From NCBI RefSeq assembly GCF_900107625.1, contig NZ_FNQK01000005.1, positions 62,001-126,000 of the forward strand: a stretch of DNA of 64,000 bases, read 5' to 3'. Shown here one piece after another: positions 50,262 through 58,976 of this stretch. This DNA is from Bizionia paragorgiae (GTDB taxonomy: Bacteria > Bacteroidota > Bacteroidia > Flavobacteriales > Flavobacteriaceae). The position numbers and the translations under genes were made by a program. The notes under the pieces were generated by a model, which made no database searches, was not told the DNA's origin, and saw only the letters and a program-made list of their open reading frames with translations. Within the stretch, counting starts at the first letter, position 1. Every line of letters starts with the position of its first letter.

Positions 50262-52565
50262 TTAGATTTTGGTTTTTAATAATTCAGTTAGACTTGCAGT
50301 GAAGGGTTTTGCTGATGCATTTCCTGAATTGTAGTTTTTTAGTTTTCTGAAATCCCATGAATTATTACCGAACTCCGAAAGATTTACTTTTTCTAACTCA
50401 ATTACCAAATAGTAATCTTGAGAAGGATTATAATATCCTTTTTTAATCAGATTTTCTTTTGAATATACTTTAGGGCCTTTACTAACGATTTTCCATAAAT
50501 CTCCTGAGGATTTGTCTTTATGGGTATGTAGTAATAGATATTTTGCAGAAACCGTTTCTTTATCTAAAACTAAAGAACCGTTTCCTGAACCCATTCTGAA
50601 ATTATACATCTGCTTTTTATTAATCCAATCATATTGACTTTTTGTATTGTAAAAACCAATAAGTATTTGGGTTTCATCAGGTATTATTTTCTCTGTTTTA
50701 TCAGTGTTAAAATATTCTGGAATAGGTTCTGAAACCTCATTTGGGATATCATTCTTGTAAACATTAAATCTTTTGTGGGCTATATTTTCACGTTGAGAAG
50801 CAGTGTTTAAAAAGTGTTTTAAAACCTCTTTGATAAAGTTTTCTATATAAATAGTTTCATTGGAGTCTTCCGATGGTTTTATAGGAAATGCTCCTAGCCC
50901 TGGTAAAACTTCATGAAAACCTCTTAATGGTTTGTTTGTTTCTCCGGGATATATAACATAGGCGCCACTTGTTCTTCTAATAGCATCCTTGTAGGCATGC
51001 ATTTTTAATAAATCTGCATTTTTATATATTCCTTTTAAGTTTTGTTGTTTCTCGTTATCTAAACTGTTATCTGATTTCTCCTCACCTAAAATCTGATTAA
51101 TATTTGCAACTTTATATTTAGCATCAAAATGAATATGTACGATTTGTTCTGTAGCTTCAGCTTCAGTTTCACTTTGCGAAGTTGGCCAAATAGATAATGT
51201 ATAGTCGGGTCTTAGAGTGGTAGTCCAACTTCCAGGCTTCGAAATATCGTCAGTTCCTCCTTTAAAACTTCTATTGTAGTTAAATCTAATGTTTAAATTA
51301 CGATTAGCTTTTGTATAAACGCCTTGAAGTGCCGTTATTTTACCTTGTTTAAGTTGAAGACTTAATTGATCATTTGAAGGAACAATTAGTTTTTCGAGTT
51401 CTTTTGGTTCAATTTCGAAAATATGCTTTAAAACCTCTAAAAGTTTAAAAAATAACCAATATTCGTATAAAGTTGCAATATCTTTTTTACCCCCACTATA
51501 GACTTCGTCTCCACCATTCCAAACTAGTTTGGCTGCTAAGTCAAACTTAAGCCATACGTTTAATATTTCTCGGTAGCCTTCCTTTCGTTGAAGTGTAGGG
51601 CTATTAAGTTTTAATGTAGTTGGTATTGATACTTCTTTAAATAAATCGTGTTGTAGTTGTGTTTCTAACTTTTCAGAAACCAAATCTGCTTCTTCCTTTA
51701 AACGGGTTCCTGCATTTGGATGATTTGCAATATCCATACAGAATTTTAAAAACGTTTCTAAGGCGTGTTTTATAAAACGATTTTCAGAAGTGTCAACACT
51801 TTCGAATTTTCTATAGGTTTCAATCTTAGTAGCAATTGACTTTATTCCACTTCTATTTAAGGGGTGTGTTTTTTTTAACTGTAATCGATTATCAGAATTT
51901 ATTAGTGATTTTAATTCGGAATTTTTAAAACGCTTTATTTTTCTAACATCTGTAATTTCTGCTTCTTCAGTCCAATTAGTAGTTGGGCTTGTGACTATAC
52001 GCTGAACAGCATCTTCAAAATCATCTGAATTGATAATTGAAGATACAAATGCAAAACGTTGGTATAAGGTTTTATTATCAGTGTTATAATCTGTTTCAAA
52101 TGAATGGCTTACTGGTGAGTTAGCCTGAATAATTAAATCAGTACACTTGGATGTTATATCATTTAACATGTACTGATAGTCCTGACGATAGTTTGTTTTT
52201 TTGGACTGAACTTCTAATTGTAAATCCCAAAGTTTTTTAGGGTTTTCAGTATTTAAAATCTGTAATGTAAGGGTGCCAACAAATATGTTTGGAGCAATTA
52301 CACCAATATGTTCTTTTCTCTTTCTGTTCTTTACAATATTATTTTGGTCACTACAAAAGAGGCGGTAATTCTTTGATAGGTTTTCGTTTTTATGTGAAAA
52401 CTCAAAATCATAGAAACAACCTTCTTTTAATTGATAGGTTGGCTCGTGTTCATAAGAGTTATTAGTGTCTACTTCAATGTCGCCTTTTTTTTGTGCGTCA
52501 ATAAATAATTGTAAACCCTCATCTATATGAGATAAATCTATTTCTATGGATTGTACTTTCTCCAT
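50262..52565 (-). CDS. McrC-like nuclease subunit (DUF2357 type) of a type IV restriction module
   Basis: The 767-residue protein fits the DUF2357 group of McrC-like partners. A PD-(D/E)XK core is readable: RPDYTLSI with D454, then IHFDAKYK with D481 and K483; earlier ELKSLINSDNRLQ and ENRFIKHALETFLKF are typical helical parts, and LYEYWLFFKLLEVL is the conserved helix before the nuclease core. A C-terminal half with YNFRMGSGNGSL and YLLLHTHK may be an additional recognition domain. It is 2 bases downstream of the AAA+ partner gene, so the two are co-translated. It would cut DNA when the partner ATPase finds modified or foreign sites. Confidence 0.82.
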   Translation of the reverse strand: MEKVQSIEIDLSHIDEGLQLFIDAQKKGDIEVDTNNSYEHEPTYQLKEGCFYDFEFSHKNENLSKNYRLFCSDQNNIVKNRKRKEHIGVIAPNIFVGTLTLQILNTENPKKLWDLQLEVQSKKTNYRQDYQYMLNDITSKCTDLIIQANSPVSHSFETDYNTDNKTLYQRFAFVSSIINSDDFEDAVQRIVTSPTTNWTEEAEITDVRKIKRFKNSELKSLINSDNRLQLKKTHPLNRSGIKSIATKIETYRKFESVDTSENRFIKHALETFLKFCMDIANHPNAGTRLKEEADLVSEKLETQLQHDLFKEVSIPTTLKLNSPTLQRKEGYREILNVWLKFDLAAKLVWNGGDEVYSGGKKDIATLYEYWLFFKLLEVLKHIFEIEPKELEKLIVPSNDQLSLQLKQGKITALQGVYTKANRNLNIRFNYNRSFKGGTDDISKPGSWTTTLRPDYTLSIWPTSQSETEAEATEQIVHIHFDAKYKVANINQILGEEKSDNSLDNEKQQNLKGIYKNADLLKMHAYKDAIRRTSGAYVIYPGETNKPLRGFHEVLPGLGAFPIKPSEDSNETIYIENFIKEVLKHFLNTASQRENIAHKRFNVYKNDIPNEVSEPIPEYFNTDKTEKIIPDETQILIGFYNTKSQYDWINKKQMYNFRMGSGNGSLVLDKETVSAKYLLLHTHKDKSSGDLWKIVSKGPKVYSKENLIKKGYYNPSQDYYLVIELEKVNLSEFGNNSWDFRKLKNYNSGNASAKPFTASLTELLKTKI

Positions 52566-52567
52566 TT

Positions 52568-54331
52568 TTAAGCTTCTGCATAACTTGCAAACCCATTATC
52601 TATAGCGCCTTTATACATTCGGATAATTTTCTCTAAGGACAAAGGATATAAGACACTATTATTTTCTTTATAGATTACAGTCTCTTTGTTATTAAGGAAA
52701 GACTTAGAAACGTTGGTGTTCTCAGTTACGCAAAATGTAGCAAGTACCTCCAAAATAGGACAAAGTTTACGTCTCGACCCGTGCAGTTTGGGTAATAACT
52801 TTTGCATGATAGCAATATCTGTTTTGTCATTTTCAGACATCGAACTATCTAGTGTGCTTAATTGATTATATAGTCTATGAATTTCTGTGGCGGAACGATA
52901 ACCAAATTCAGCTCCTGTTTTCTTTAACTCTTCAAAAAACTCAACTAATTTTTCATTTAATTTTTTAGTATCTATTTCGGGGAAATCTTTGTTGGATGCA
53001 ATTCGCAAAAAATCTTCACCCATAGAAGCACCTTTATAGTTAAGCTTCGTGAAATCTATTTCCTTTGGAGATTCTAAAAAGGCTTCAATATCCTCCTTAT
53101 TAACTCTAAATTCAATAACATTAGCTCTATCTAAAACTTTAGGGCTAAACATATAGGTGGTTTCGTCTATATTCACGGTTCCTATGATAAACAAGTTTTT
53201 AGGCCAACCAATGGAACTCGGAACTTCAACCATATTTGTAAATAAATCTTTATTTTTAATATTTAAACTCTGCTCTGAACTGTGAAGCTTAAATTGATCT
53301 TTGGATTCCATGACACTTAAAAAGTCTGCAAAATAGCGCTCCACATGACTTAGGTTCATTTCGTCTAGAATAAGAAAATAAGGCTTATGTTTATTAGTGT
53401 TAGCTTCTAAAATAAGTTGTAATGCACCATTTTCTGGCTTAATGTATTCACTATTATCTAATGCATTAACATAACCTAATAAAGGTTCTCTATTTGTCCA
53501 ATCTGCTCCAACAGGAACGATGCAATATTGCGAAGAATCTTCTGAGATCCATTGTGCAAATGCTTGGGATAGTTTTGTTTTTCCAGATCCGGATAAACCG
53601 CTTAATAATACAAATGGTTTTGTAGCTAAAGAGGCAATGTATCTTGTGATTAGTTGATTTGAGTAATTTAAACCTGAAATAAAGCAATTATCTATAAATT
53701 CAGATGGTTTAAAAAGTTTAGTTATATAATGTCCCTTCGTTTCATTGTCTTTAGAATTATTGTTTAAAAAATCTAAATAGCTTTTCAACGCTGCTGAATA
53801 AAATTTATTCTTCCAATAACTGGTTGGTGTTTCATTTTGAAAGATCCCGAAATCTTTGTTTTGCTCATTTAAAACGAATTTATATAACTGTTCTATTTTT
53901 TTGCTTGATTTGATATCATATATGCTATCAAATCCTTCTAGTTTACTTATGGCTTTAACATTAAGAATGTGGTCTAACAACTCTAAAGCTCTTAAATAAG
54001 AACTTGCTTTCTGACTACCTTCTTTATTTCTTCTTTTTAAGAAATCGGAAAATTGTTCTTTCATCTCTGAAGATTTTTTAGATGTAATTTCAAACCCATT
54101 ATCTTTTAAAAATTTAAATGGAATTTTAGTGTTATTACCAAAATCTTCAAGTTTTAATTTGTTACCGTTTTTAAGTTCATTAGCTGTTGAAAGAATTAAA
54201 ATCGGCGGATATTTTTTGCCATTATAAATAAGATCATATGTCGAAGAATGCCTTCCTGAGATTAATTCTGGATTATTATCTATTATTGTAATAGCACTAA
54301 CCAACTCTTCTTTTGTAAATGATATATCCAT
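52568..54331 (-). CDS. McrB-like AAA+ ATPase with a ScoMcrA-like N-terminal domain
   Basis: The 587-residue protein (ATG 54331; a TTG one codon earlier is possible) has three parts. Residues 1-85 (STYDLIYNGKKYPPILILSTANELKNG...FLKDNGFEI) resemble the N-terminal head of ScoMcrA-type modification-dependent restriction enzymes. Residues 95-200 form a helical linker. The McrB-type AAA+ core begins near residue 235 with P-loop GLSGSGKT at 245-252, a LLGYVNALD segment, Walker B PYFLILDEMNLSHVERYFADFL and NLFIIGTVNIDETTYMFSPKVLDRANVIEF. It pairs with the nuclease gene 2 bases downstream. Its role as restriction motor is from family knowledge; the recognised mark is unknown. Confidence 0.85.
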   Translation of the reverse strand: MDISFTKEELVSAITIIDNNPELISGRHSSTYDLIYNGKKYPPILILSTANELKNGNKLKLEDFGNNTKIPFKFLKDNGFEITSKKSSEMKEQFSDFLKRRNKEGSQKASSYLRALELLDHILNVKAISKLEGFDSIYDIKSSKKIEQLYKFVLNEQNKDFGIFQNETPTSYWKNKFYSAALKSYLDFLNNNSKDNETKGHYITKLFKPSEFIDNCFISGLNYSNQLITRYIASLATKPFVLLSGLSGSGKTKLSQAFAQWISEDSSQYCIVPVGADWTNREPLLGYVNALDNSEYIKPENGALQLILEANTNKHKPYFLILDEMNLSHVERYFADFLSVMESKDQFKLHSSEQSLNIKNKDLFTNMVEVPSSIGWPKNLFIIGTVNIDETTYMFSPKVLDRANVIEFRVNKEDIEAFLESPKEIDFTKLNYKGASMGEDFLRIASNKDFPEIDTKKLNEKLVEFFEELKKTGAEFGYRSATEIHRLYNQLSTLDSSMSENDKTDIAIMQKLLPKLHGSRRKLCPILEVLATFCVTENTNVSKSFLNNKETVIYKENNSVLYPLSLEKIIRMYKGAIDNGFASYAEA

Positions 54332-54412
54332 CAAACTTGATTTTTAAATAATCGATTAATCGTACAAAGTACAAATAATAACTAAATTATATATAATGTT
54401 GTAGTTTTAAAA

Positions 54413-54799
54413 TTAAAGTGCCATCAACTCCTCAACTACGGGCACATCAGCCGCTGCCCAGTCCAAATCCAGTAGGTGTTGTTTTTCGACTAGAACAGCA
54501 TCGGCATGTTCTTTAAGTTTTAAATCCCCGGAAATATAATCTGCCGTAAAGGGAATTAATTTTATTTTAAAATCGGGGTAGGTGTGGGTTACTGGTGTGA
54601 GTCGGTTATTGACTTTGATATGAATATTTAATTCTTCAAATACTTCACGTTTAACACAGTCTATTTCAGACTCGCCTTTTTCGATCTTCCCACCAGCGAA
54701 TTCCCATTTTAACGGTAACTTCATGGATTTACTACGTTGTACGGCAAGTACTTTTTCATCAAAATGTATGATGGCACAGGTTACAAGTATGGTTTTCAT
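54413..54799 (-). CDS. NUDIX hydrolase, MutT/8-oxo-dGTP type
   Basis: The 128-residue protein has the NUDIX box starting at G37 (GKIEKGE, R51-E52-V-F-E-E-L) and the MutT-like elements KWEFAGGK before it and the C-terminal VVEELMAL. MutT-type enzymes remove oxidised dGTP or related pyrophosphates. It is cytoplasmic. It shares the direction of the restriction genes upstream of it, but its spacing does not suggest that it belongs to the same module. Confidence 0.9.
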   Translation of the reverse strand: MKTILVTCAIIHFDEKVLAVQRSKSMKLPLKWEFAGGKIEKGESEIDCVKREVFEELNIHIKVNNRLTPVTHTYPDFKIKLIPFTADYISGDLKLKEHADAVLVEKQHLLDLDWAAADVPVVEELMAL

Positions 54800-54929
54800 G
54801 GGGTTTATTTTTTTTGAGTCGTCGCTAATTGTAATACATCTAATAAGCGACTAATATACCAAAGAGTTTTTATGAAAATAAGTCTTCTAGTATAAAAAAA
54901 AGAAAACAAAATGGCTTTTAAATCAGCTC

Positions 54930-55706
54930 TTAAATATCAAGCCAGAGATTAAAGTCACGCGTTCTATTATGACTCGTTTTTAGTGTCATGCTATCTCCAT
55001 TTAAATAGAGAGCCACCGTGTTCTTATCGTAGCGTTTTACTTTATTAATGTATGTTCTCTGTACACATTCGCTGCGGTTAATTCTAAAAAAGAGGTTAGG
55101 GTCTATTAGGGTTTCGATTTCTTTTAGGGCTGTTTGTGGCATCAAATGCCGTTTATCCTTGTTATCGAAAGCAAAAACGACACCGTTTTCGGCTTTAAAA
55201 TACACAATAGCGTCTACTTTTAGGAAATAAATTTCTTGGCTAGATTTTATCGCAAATTGATCTTTGTAGGGTTTTGTGGTGCTGGTCTTATTTTCTAGTA
55301 ATTGGTTAATCGTACCCATAAGTTGATTATAGTCGACAGCAGTCGTTTCTCTTAATCTTAAAAACTTATTCCAAGCTTTTGTAAACTGCTCTAGGGAATA
55401 GGGTTTTAAAAGATATGCAATACCATTCGCATCAAAAGCATCCATTAAAAAGGCGTTGTAGGCCGTGGCAAAGATAATGGGGCAGTGTAGTGTGACCTTA
55501 TCATATACTTCAAAAACATTACCGTCCCTGAGTTCTATATCCGAAAAAACAAGATCAACGTCCTTATGTTGTTCTAAAAATAGTATGGCGTCTTCCACGG
55601 TTTCTAATTCCGCTAGAATACTGCAATTAGGGCAGACTTGAGCCAGGTAGCGTTTTAGTTTTTTTCGTGCTGGAGCTTCATCTTCAATAAGTAGTATCTT
55701 ATACAT
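54930..55706 (-). CDS. LytTR-type response regulator
   Basis: The 258-residue protein has a receiver domain (LLIEDEAPARKKLKRYL, phosphoacceptor D56 in DLVFSDIELRDG, IFATAY, YLLKPYSLEQF) and a LytTR DNA-binding domain from about residue 150 (IYFLKVDAIVYFKAENGVVFAF, LFFRINRSECVQRTYINKVKRY). It overlaps the kinase gene start side by 8 bases, so the two are co-translated. Targets are not readable, although the 14-bp inverted repeat at 56763-56799 in front of the kinase is a natural candidate. Confidence 0.93.
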   Translation of the reverse strand: MYKILLIEDEAPARKKLKRYLAQVCPNCSILAELETVEDAILFLEQHKDVDLVFSDIELRDGNVFEVYDKVTLHCPIIFATAYNAFLMDAFDANGIAYLLKPYSLEQFTKAWNKFLRLRETTAVDYNQLMGTINQLLENKTSTTKPYKDQFAIKSSQEIYFLKVDAIVYFKAENGVVFAFDNKDKRHLMPQTALKEIETLIDPNLFFRINRSECVQRTYINKVKRYDKNTVALYLNGDSMTLKTSHNRTRDFNLWLDI

Positions 55707-56745
55707 CGGTAGGGCGTGTTATAAAGGGTAGGGTGACTATAAATTGGGTTTCGGAATCTTCAATTTTAATCGCTTCCCCACCTAATAGGTTGAACTGCGT
55801 AGACAGGTTTTTTAGAGCGCGTCCACCTGTTTTCTTCGTGGTTTTCTTAGGGGTTTTTGTGTTGCTCACTATAATTTTATCTGTTATGCTAATGCTAATG
55901 TTAACAGGCGCAGAGCTACGCCCTAAATTGTGTTCTATAGCGTTTTCTACCAAGAGCTGAAGGCAAAAAGGCGGGACAAAAACCTGTGGACTCTGTTCTT
56001 CGTTTGTGATGTTTAAAAAATAATACCCACGGTATTTGTGTTCCATTAATTTAAAATAGCTGTTTACAAAGTCTATTTCTTCGTGTAAGGGGACCAACTT
56101 TTTTTCTGAAGTGTCCAACGCATAGCGGTAGAGTTCAGAAAAATGGTGTAAAAAAGCACTCGCTAGAGTGGGGTCTTCTTCAATTAATTCATCTAAAGTA
56201 TTTAAATTATTAAATAAAAAATGCGGGTTTAATTGCGCTTTGAGTTGCTGAATAACACTCGAAGACAAGGCTTTATCATACGCGTGAATTTGATTCTTAT
56301 AGTCCCTATTGTCCTTTAAAAATAAATAGGCGAGATACAGACTACCAAACAAGGCGAAATCTACAGCGCGACCTAAGTTTGTTAAAACTAAGGTTTGCTG
56401 ATTAAAATTTCGTGATACCGTATCAAAACCGATAGCTATGGCTAGGCTAATAGCATTTGACGCTATGAGATACAAAATAAAGGAAAGCGCAAAACAGATG
56501 AGATAGATTTTCGCCGAATGACTAGTGGCAGCGTTCTTTTTTTGGAAGTAATCTATTGTAAGCTTAATGAGGATCATTATAATAAACACGCCTAGAAATT
56601 GGGCTATGGGAGCATCTGGTTGTAAGATGCTTATAATGTGGTGGTCTACCCGTAATCTAGAGTTTATCACTAATAAATAACTCATTAGAAATAGAAACAG
56701 GGTGAAATAGCGGTCTATTCGTAAAAAAGTAAATAATCTTTTCAT
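55699..56745 (-). CDS. LytS-type sensor histidine kinase
   Basis: The 348-residue protein has four or more membrane spans in residues about 10-150 and then a LytS/His_kinase domain with the phosphoacceptor histidine in QLKAQLNPHFLFNNLNTLDEL. A short ATP-binding part follows: VPPFCLQLLVENAIEHNLG, then the degenerate G-box region GGRALKNLSTQFNLLGG. It works with the LytTR regulator, whose gene overlaps by 8 bases. It is an inner membrane sensor with no large periplasmic domain, so its signal may be in the membrane. Confidence 0.92.
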   Translation of the reverse strand: MKRLFTFLRIDRYFTLFLFLMSYLLVINSRLRVDHHIISILQPDAPIAQFLGVFIIMILIKLTIDYFQKKNAATSHSAKIYLICFALSFILYLIASNAISLAIAIGFDTVSRNFNQQTLVLTNLGRAVDFALFGSLYLAYLFLKDNRDYKNQIHAYDKALSSSVIQQLKAQLNPHFLFNNLNTLDELIEEDPTLASAFLHHFSELYRYALDTSEKKLVPLHEEIDFVNSYFKLMEHKYRGYYFLNITNEEQSPQVFVPPFCLQLLVENAIEHNLGRSSAPVNISISITDKIIVSNTKTPKKTTKKTGGRALKNLSTQFNLLGGEAIKIEDSETQFIVTLPFITRPTDV

Positions 56746-56762
56746 GGGTGGGAAATTAATAT

Positions 56763-56799
56763 ATATCCATGAAATAGGACCTAATTATTTCATGGATAT
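56763..56799. promoter_or_regulatory. 14-bp inverted repeat upstream of the LytS kinase gene
   Basis: ATATCCATGAAATA (56763-56776) pairs perfectly with 56786-56799 across nine bases. It could be a terminator for the upstream gene, although it has no good T run on the minus strand, or an operator for the LytTR pair. Both readings remain open. Confidence 0.5.
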
Positions 56800-56816
56800 T
56801 TTTTTAATTACAGATT

Positions 56817-57554
56817 TTATTCTGGCCAAGAACTCGTAATGTTCCCCTGTTCATCATAAGCAACAAGTTTTACGGTATTGTCTTTATCGATACTAAATTG
56901 AGCTCTCGGATTACCGTTATCGTCAAATAAGAACAAGCCATTATTTTCACTACCTGTTTTCCCCAGTAGGATGCGCGTGGTGGATCCCAACAGCTTCTGA
57001 TCTTTATAGTCTTGATATTTTTTTCTACGCGTTTCAGGATCTTTTATGTTTTTAAGCTCTCTTAGTAAGGTATTGGTGCCCTCTTGGGTTTCGTTTTCAG
57101 CACGATCATTAAAAGCGAGTAGGCTAGAGACCACTCTTTTGTCTCCTCTTTTGCTGTCTGTAGTTAAAAGCTGCATCACTTGGTCGCCATCATATTGATC
57201 GTAAGTTAACGAGAGTCCCGCGCTGTGACCGGTTTCATTTTTGGCACCATCATAAATAAAACCACCACATTCTTTTCCATCCTCGTTAAAAAACAATAGG
57301 CCTGAGCGTTTTTTGCGTTCGTGATAAACGGTGTGGTTTATAGAATCACCAAGGGTAGGGAATTGCTCAACATTGGTGATTACCATTTTAACGGTGCCGT
57401 CTTTTTCTATTATATTTATGCGCTCGACATCTATAGTTGCAAACCTTTTGTTTTCATTAGTCTTAAAGGCATATAGCGATATTAATATAAGGCAGCTTAC
57501 AGTAGCCGTTGCAAATGTTCTTAAAAATACCAGTTCACGGTTTAACTTTGTCAT
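56817..57554 (-). CDS. Membrane-anchored protein of unknown function
   Basis: The 245-residue protein has one membrane anchor at about residues 12-29 (FATATVSCLILISLYAF). The remaining part repeats a short motif: INIIEKDGTVKMVITN, GLLFFNEDGKECGGFIYDG, GLFLFDDNGNPRAQFSIDKDNTVKLVAYDEQG. The D-G-N pattern suggests a chain of small beta hairpins exposed to the periplasm. It lies upstream of the LytS-LytTR pair in the same direction, separated by 71 bases that hold an inverted repeat. I do not assign a function. Confidence 0.72.
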   Translation of the reverse strand: MTKLNRELVFLRTFATATVSCLILISLYAFKTNENKRFATIDVERINIIEKDGTVKMVITNVEQFPTLGDSINHTVYHERKKRSGLLFFNEDGKECGGFIYDGAKNETGHSAGLSLTYDQYDGDQVMQLLTTDSKRGDKRVVSSLLAFNDRAENETQEGTNTLLRELKNIKDPETRRKKYQDYKDQKLLGSTTRILLGKTGSENNGLFLFDDNGNPRAQFSIDKDNTVKLVAYDEQGNITSSWPE

Positions 57555-57745
57555 GATTTTTACAATTTATAGGTTAGTAATACAGGACAATAGTAGAAAG
57601 AAGTAGGAGGCAAACCAACCCTATAATAATGAATGCCGGAACGTTTATGATGAACTAAGGATTTAAAAGAATAAATGAAATGGTAAACCGGTCTTTACCC
57701 GTTGTGGCTTTAGGGCGTGCAGTCAAAGCGTCTACTGTGATCTGT

Positions 57746-58282
57746 TTAATTTTCCGTCAGGCTCATCGCTTTAGACTTAAACGCAATGCTGTTTAATATG
57801 GATATGGCATCGTCATAATAGTTGTCGTAAGCTGTTTTTAAAGCTGAATAGTTATAGTTATAAAACGCGCCATCATGTTCAAAATAGACGGTTTACCTTT
57901 TATAGGTTTTTTGATTAAAAGAAGATGTTGTAGTGTGAATATAAACTGGTCCTAAGTGTGTGTCTTCGGTTTTGATATCTTGGTTTAAAAGGTTTATTCC
58001 CGCGTTCGTTTCGGCAAACCGCTCTTGTACAAAAGCATTGAAATCTGATTGCCCTTGTGGTTTATACTCAAAAACGGAGACTAGCGTATGAAAAAAATTA
58101 TCACCTTCCAAAAGGGGTGTATAGCCCACATACCCGTGGTGTTTTACTGCTCGCCAATCCTTGGGCGCACTTACTGTAAATGCTTGGTTGTTTATCCAGT
58201 CTTGGGTGTCATTGGGTATTGGTTTTGTAGCACCGCAATGCATGAGTAAGACTAGAGGAAGGAAAAGTAAAAACGTTTTCAT
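57746..58282 (-). pseudogene. Lipoprotein gene broken by an in-frame TAA
   Basis: From ATG 58282 the frame encodes a lipoprotein signal with lipobox LMHC and a PsbP-like body (FTVSAPKDWRAVKHHGYVGYTP). It stops at TAA 57893-57895 after KTYKR. Reading on in the same frame gives 48 more residues of good coding character (TVYFEHDGAFYNYN, then YSALKTAYDNYYDDAIS, then ILNSIAFKSKAM) to a second TAA at 57746-57748. One base change (for example AAA to TAA) explains the break. The short product would have 129 residues, the intact one 178. Sequencing error is possible. It lies downstream of the RDD-protein gene, in the same direction. Confidence 0.75.
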
Positions 58283-58354
58283 AATATAGTAAGTTAATGA
58301 TTTATAGCTTGTAAATTGTGATTGATTTTTTAATTGTAAACGCATTGCATTGCG

Positions 58355-58951
58355 CTATTTTAGTCTGTCATTTATGACTTTAGTTTGCGATAAGCGATCG
58401 TGAAAACCGTGATTGGTTAGTAAAAATGACAAGCGGTCTAAAGGAATCAAGCGGCACAACGTCCGGGTGATAATATCTCCAGCACTCGGCCGGTCGCCAT
58501 TCGATTTTACCACAGTAGTTTTCGTAATGAACTTGCCTATCGTTTTTTGAAATTTGATTTCCATAATGGCGTAATACCCCAAGTAGGTCCCAAAATACAG
58601 AAAAAAGATTAAGAAGGTAATCAACGATTCGTTTTTAGGATGAATAAACAATTCAATAGCATAACTTCCAACAGCTATTAAAAAGAGCCATATTATAAAA
58701 TCGATAACAAAATTCACAAACCTTAACAGTCTTATAGCCGTTTTAGATTCGACATAAAGAATGTTGTTTGCACGACTTGTAATTTTGTCTTTAATGGCGC
58801 TAAATTTTACAGGATCAAGTCGTCGTTTTTCAATTTCTCCATGTGCACCTTCCAAGGCCATGGGATTATATTTGCCACTGTCTATAGTGACTATTTTTAC
58901 TAACTCGGTGTCCGTACGTTCGGACATGACCTGAGTAAATTCATTTTTCAT
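58355..58951 (-). CDS. RDD-family membrane protein
   Basis: The 198-residue protein has a cytoplasmic N-terminal part (a DUF-like segment with ELVKIVTIDSGKYNPMALEGAHGEIEKRRLD) and the RDD domain: RLLRFVNFVIDFIIWLFLIAVG, then a second pair of spans (LITFLIFFLYFGTYLGYYAIMEIKFQKTIGKFITKTTVV) with GKF and the charge pattern typical of RDD proteins. ATG 58951 is preferred to 59026, since the longer frame overlaps the upstream gene. RDD proteins are small membrane proteins, some acting in sodium or osmolyte transport. Confidence 0.85.
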   Translation of the reverse strand: MKNEFTQVMSERTDTELVKIVTIDSGKYNPMALEGAHGEIEKRRLDPVKFSAIKDKITSRANNILYVESKTAIRLLRFVNFVIDFIIWLFLIAVGSYAIELFIHPKNESLITFLIFFLYFGTYLGYYAIMEIKFQKTIGKFITKTTVVKSNGDRPSAGDIITRTLCRLIPLDRLSFLLTNHGFHDRLSQTKVINDRLK

Positions 58952-58976
58952 TTTACTTGTCTTGGTTTTATTTTTG

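Noticed and set aside
57682-57699. Short inverted repeat GGTAAA...TTTACC near the broken lipoprotein gene
   Set aside because: Six-base arms with no flanking promoter or T run are expected by chance in this AT-rich DNA.
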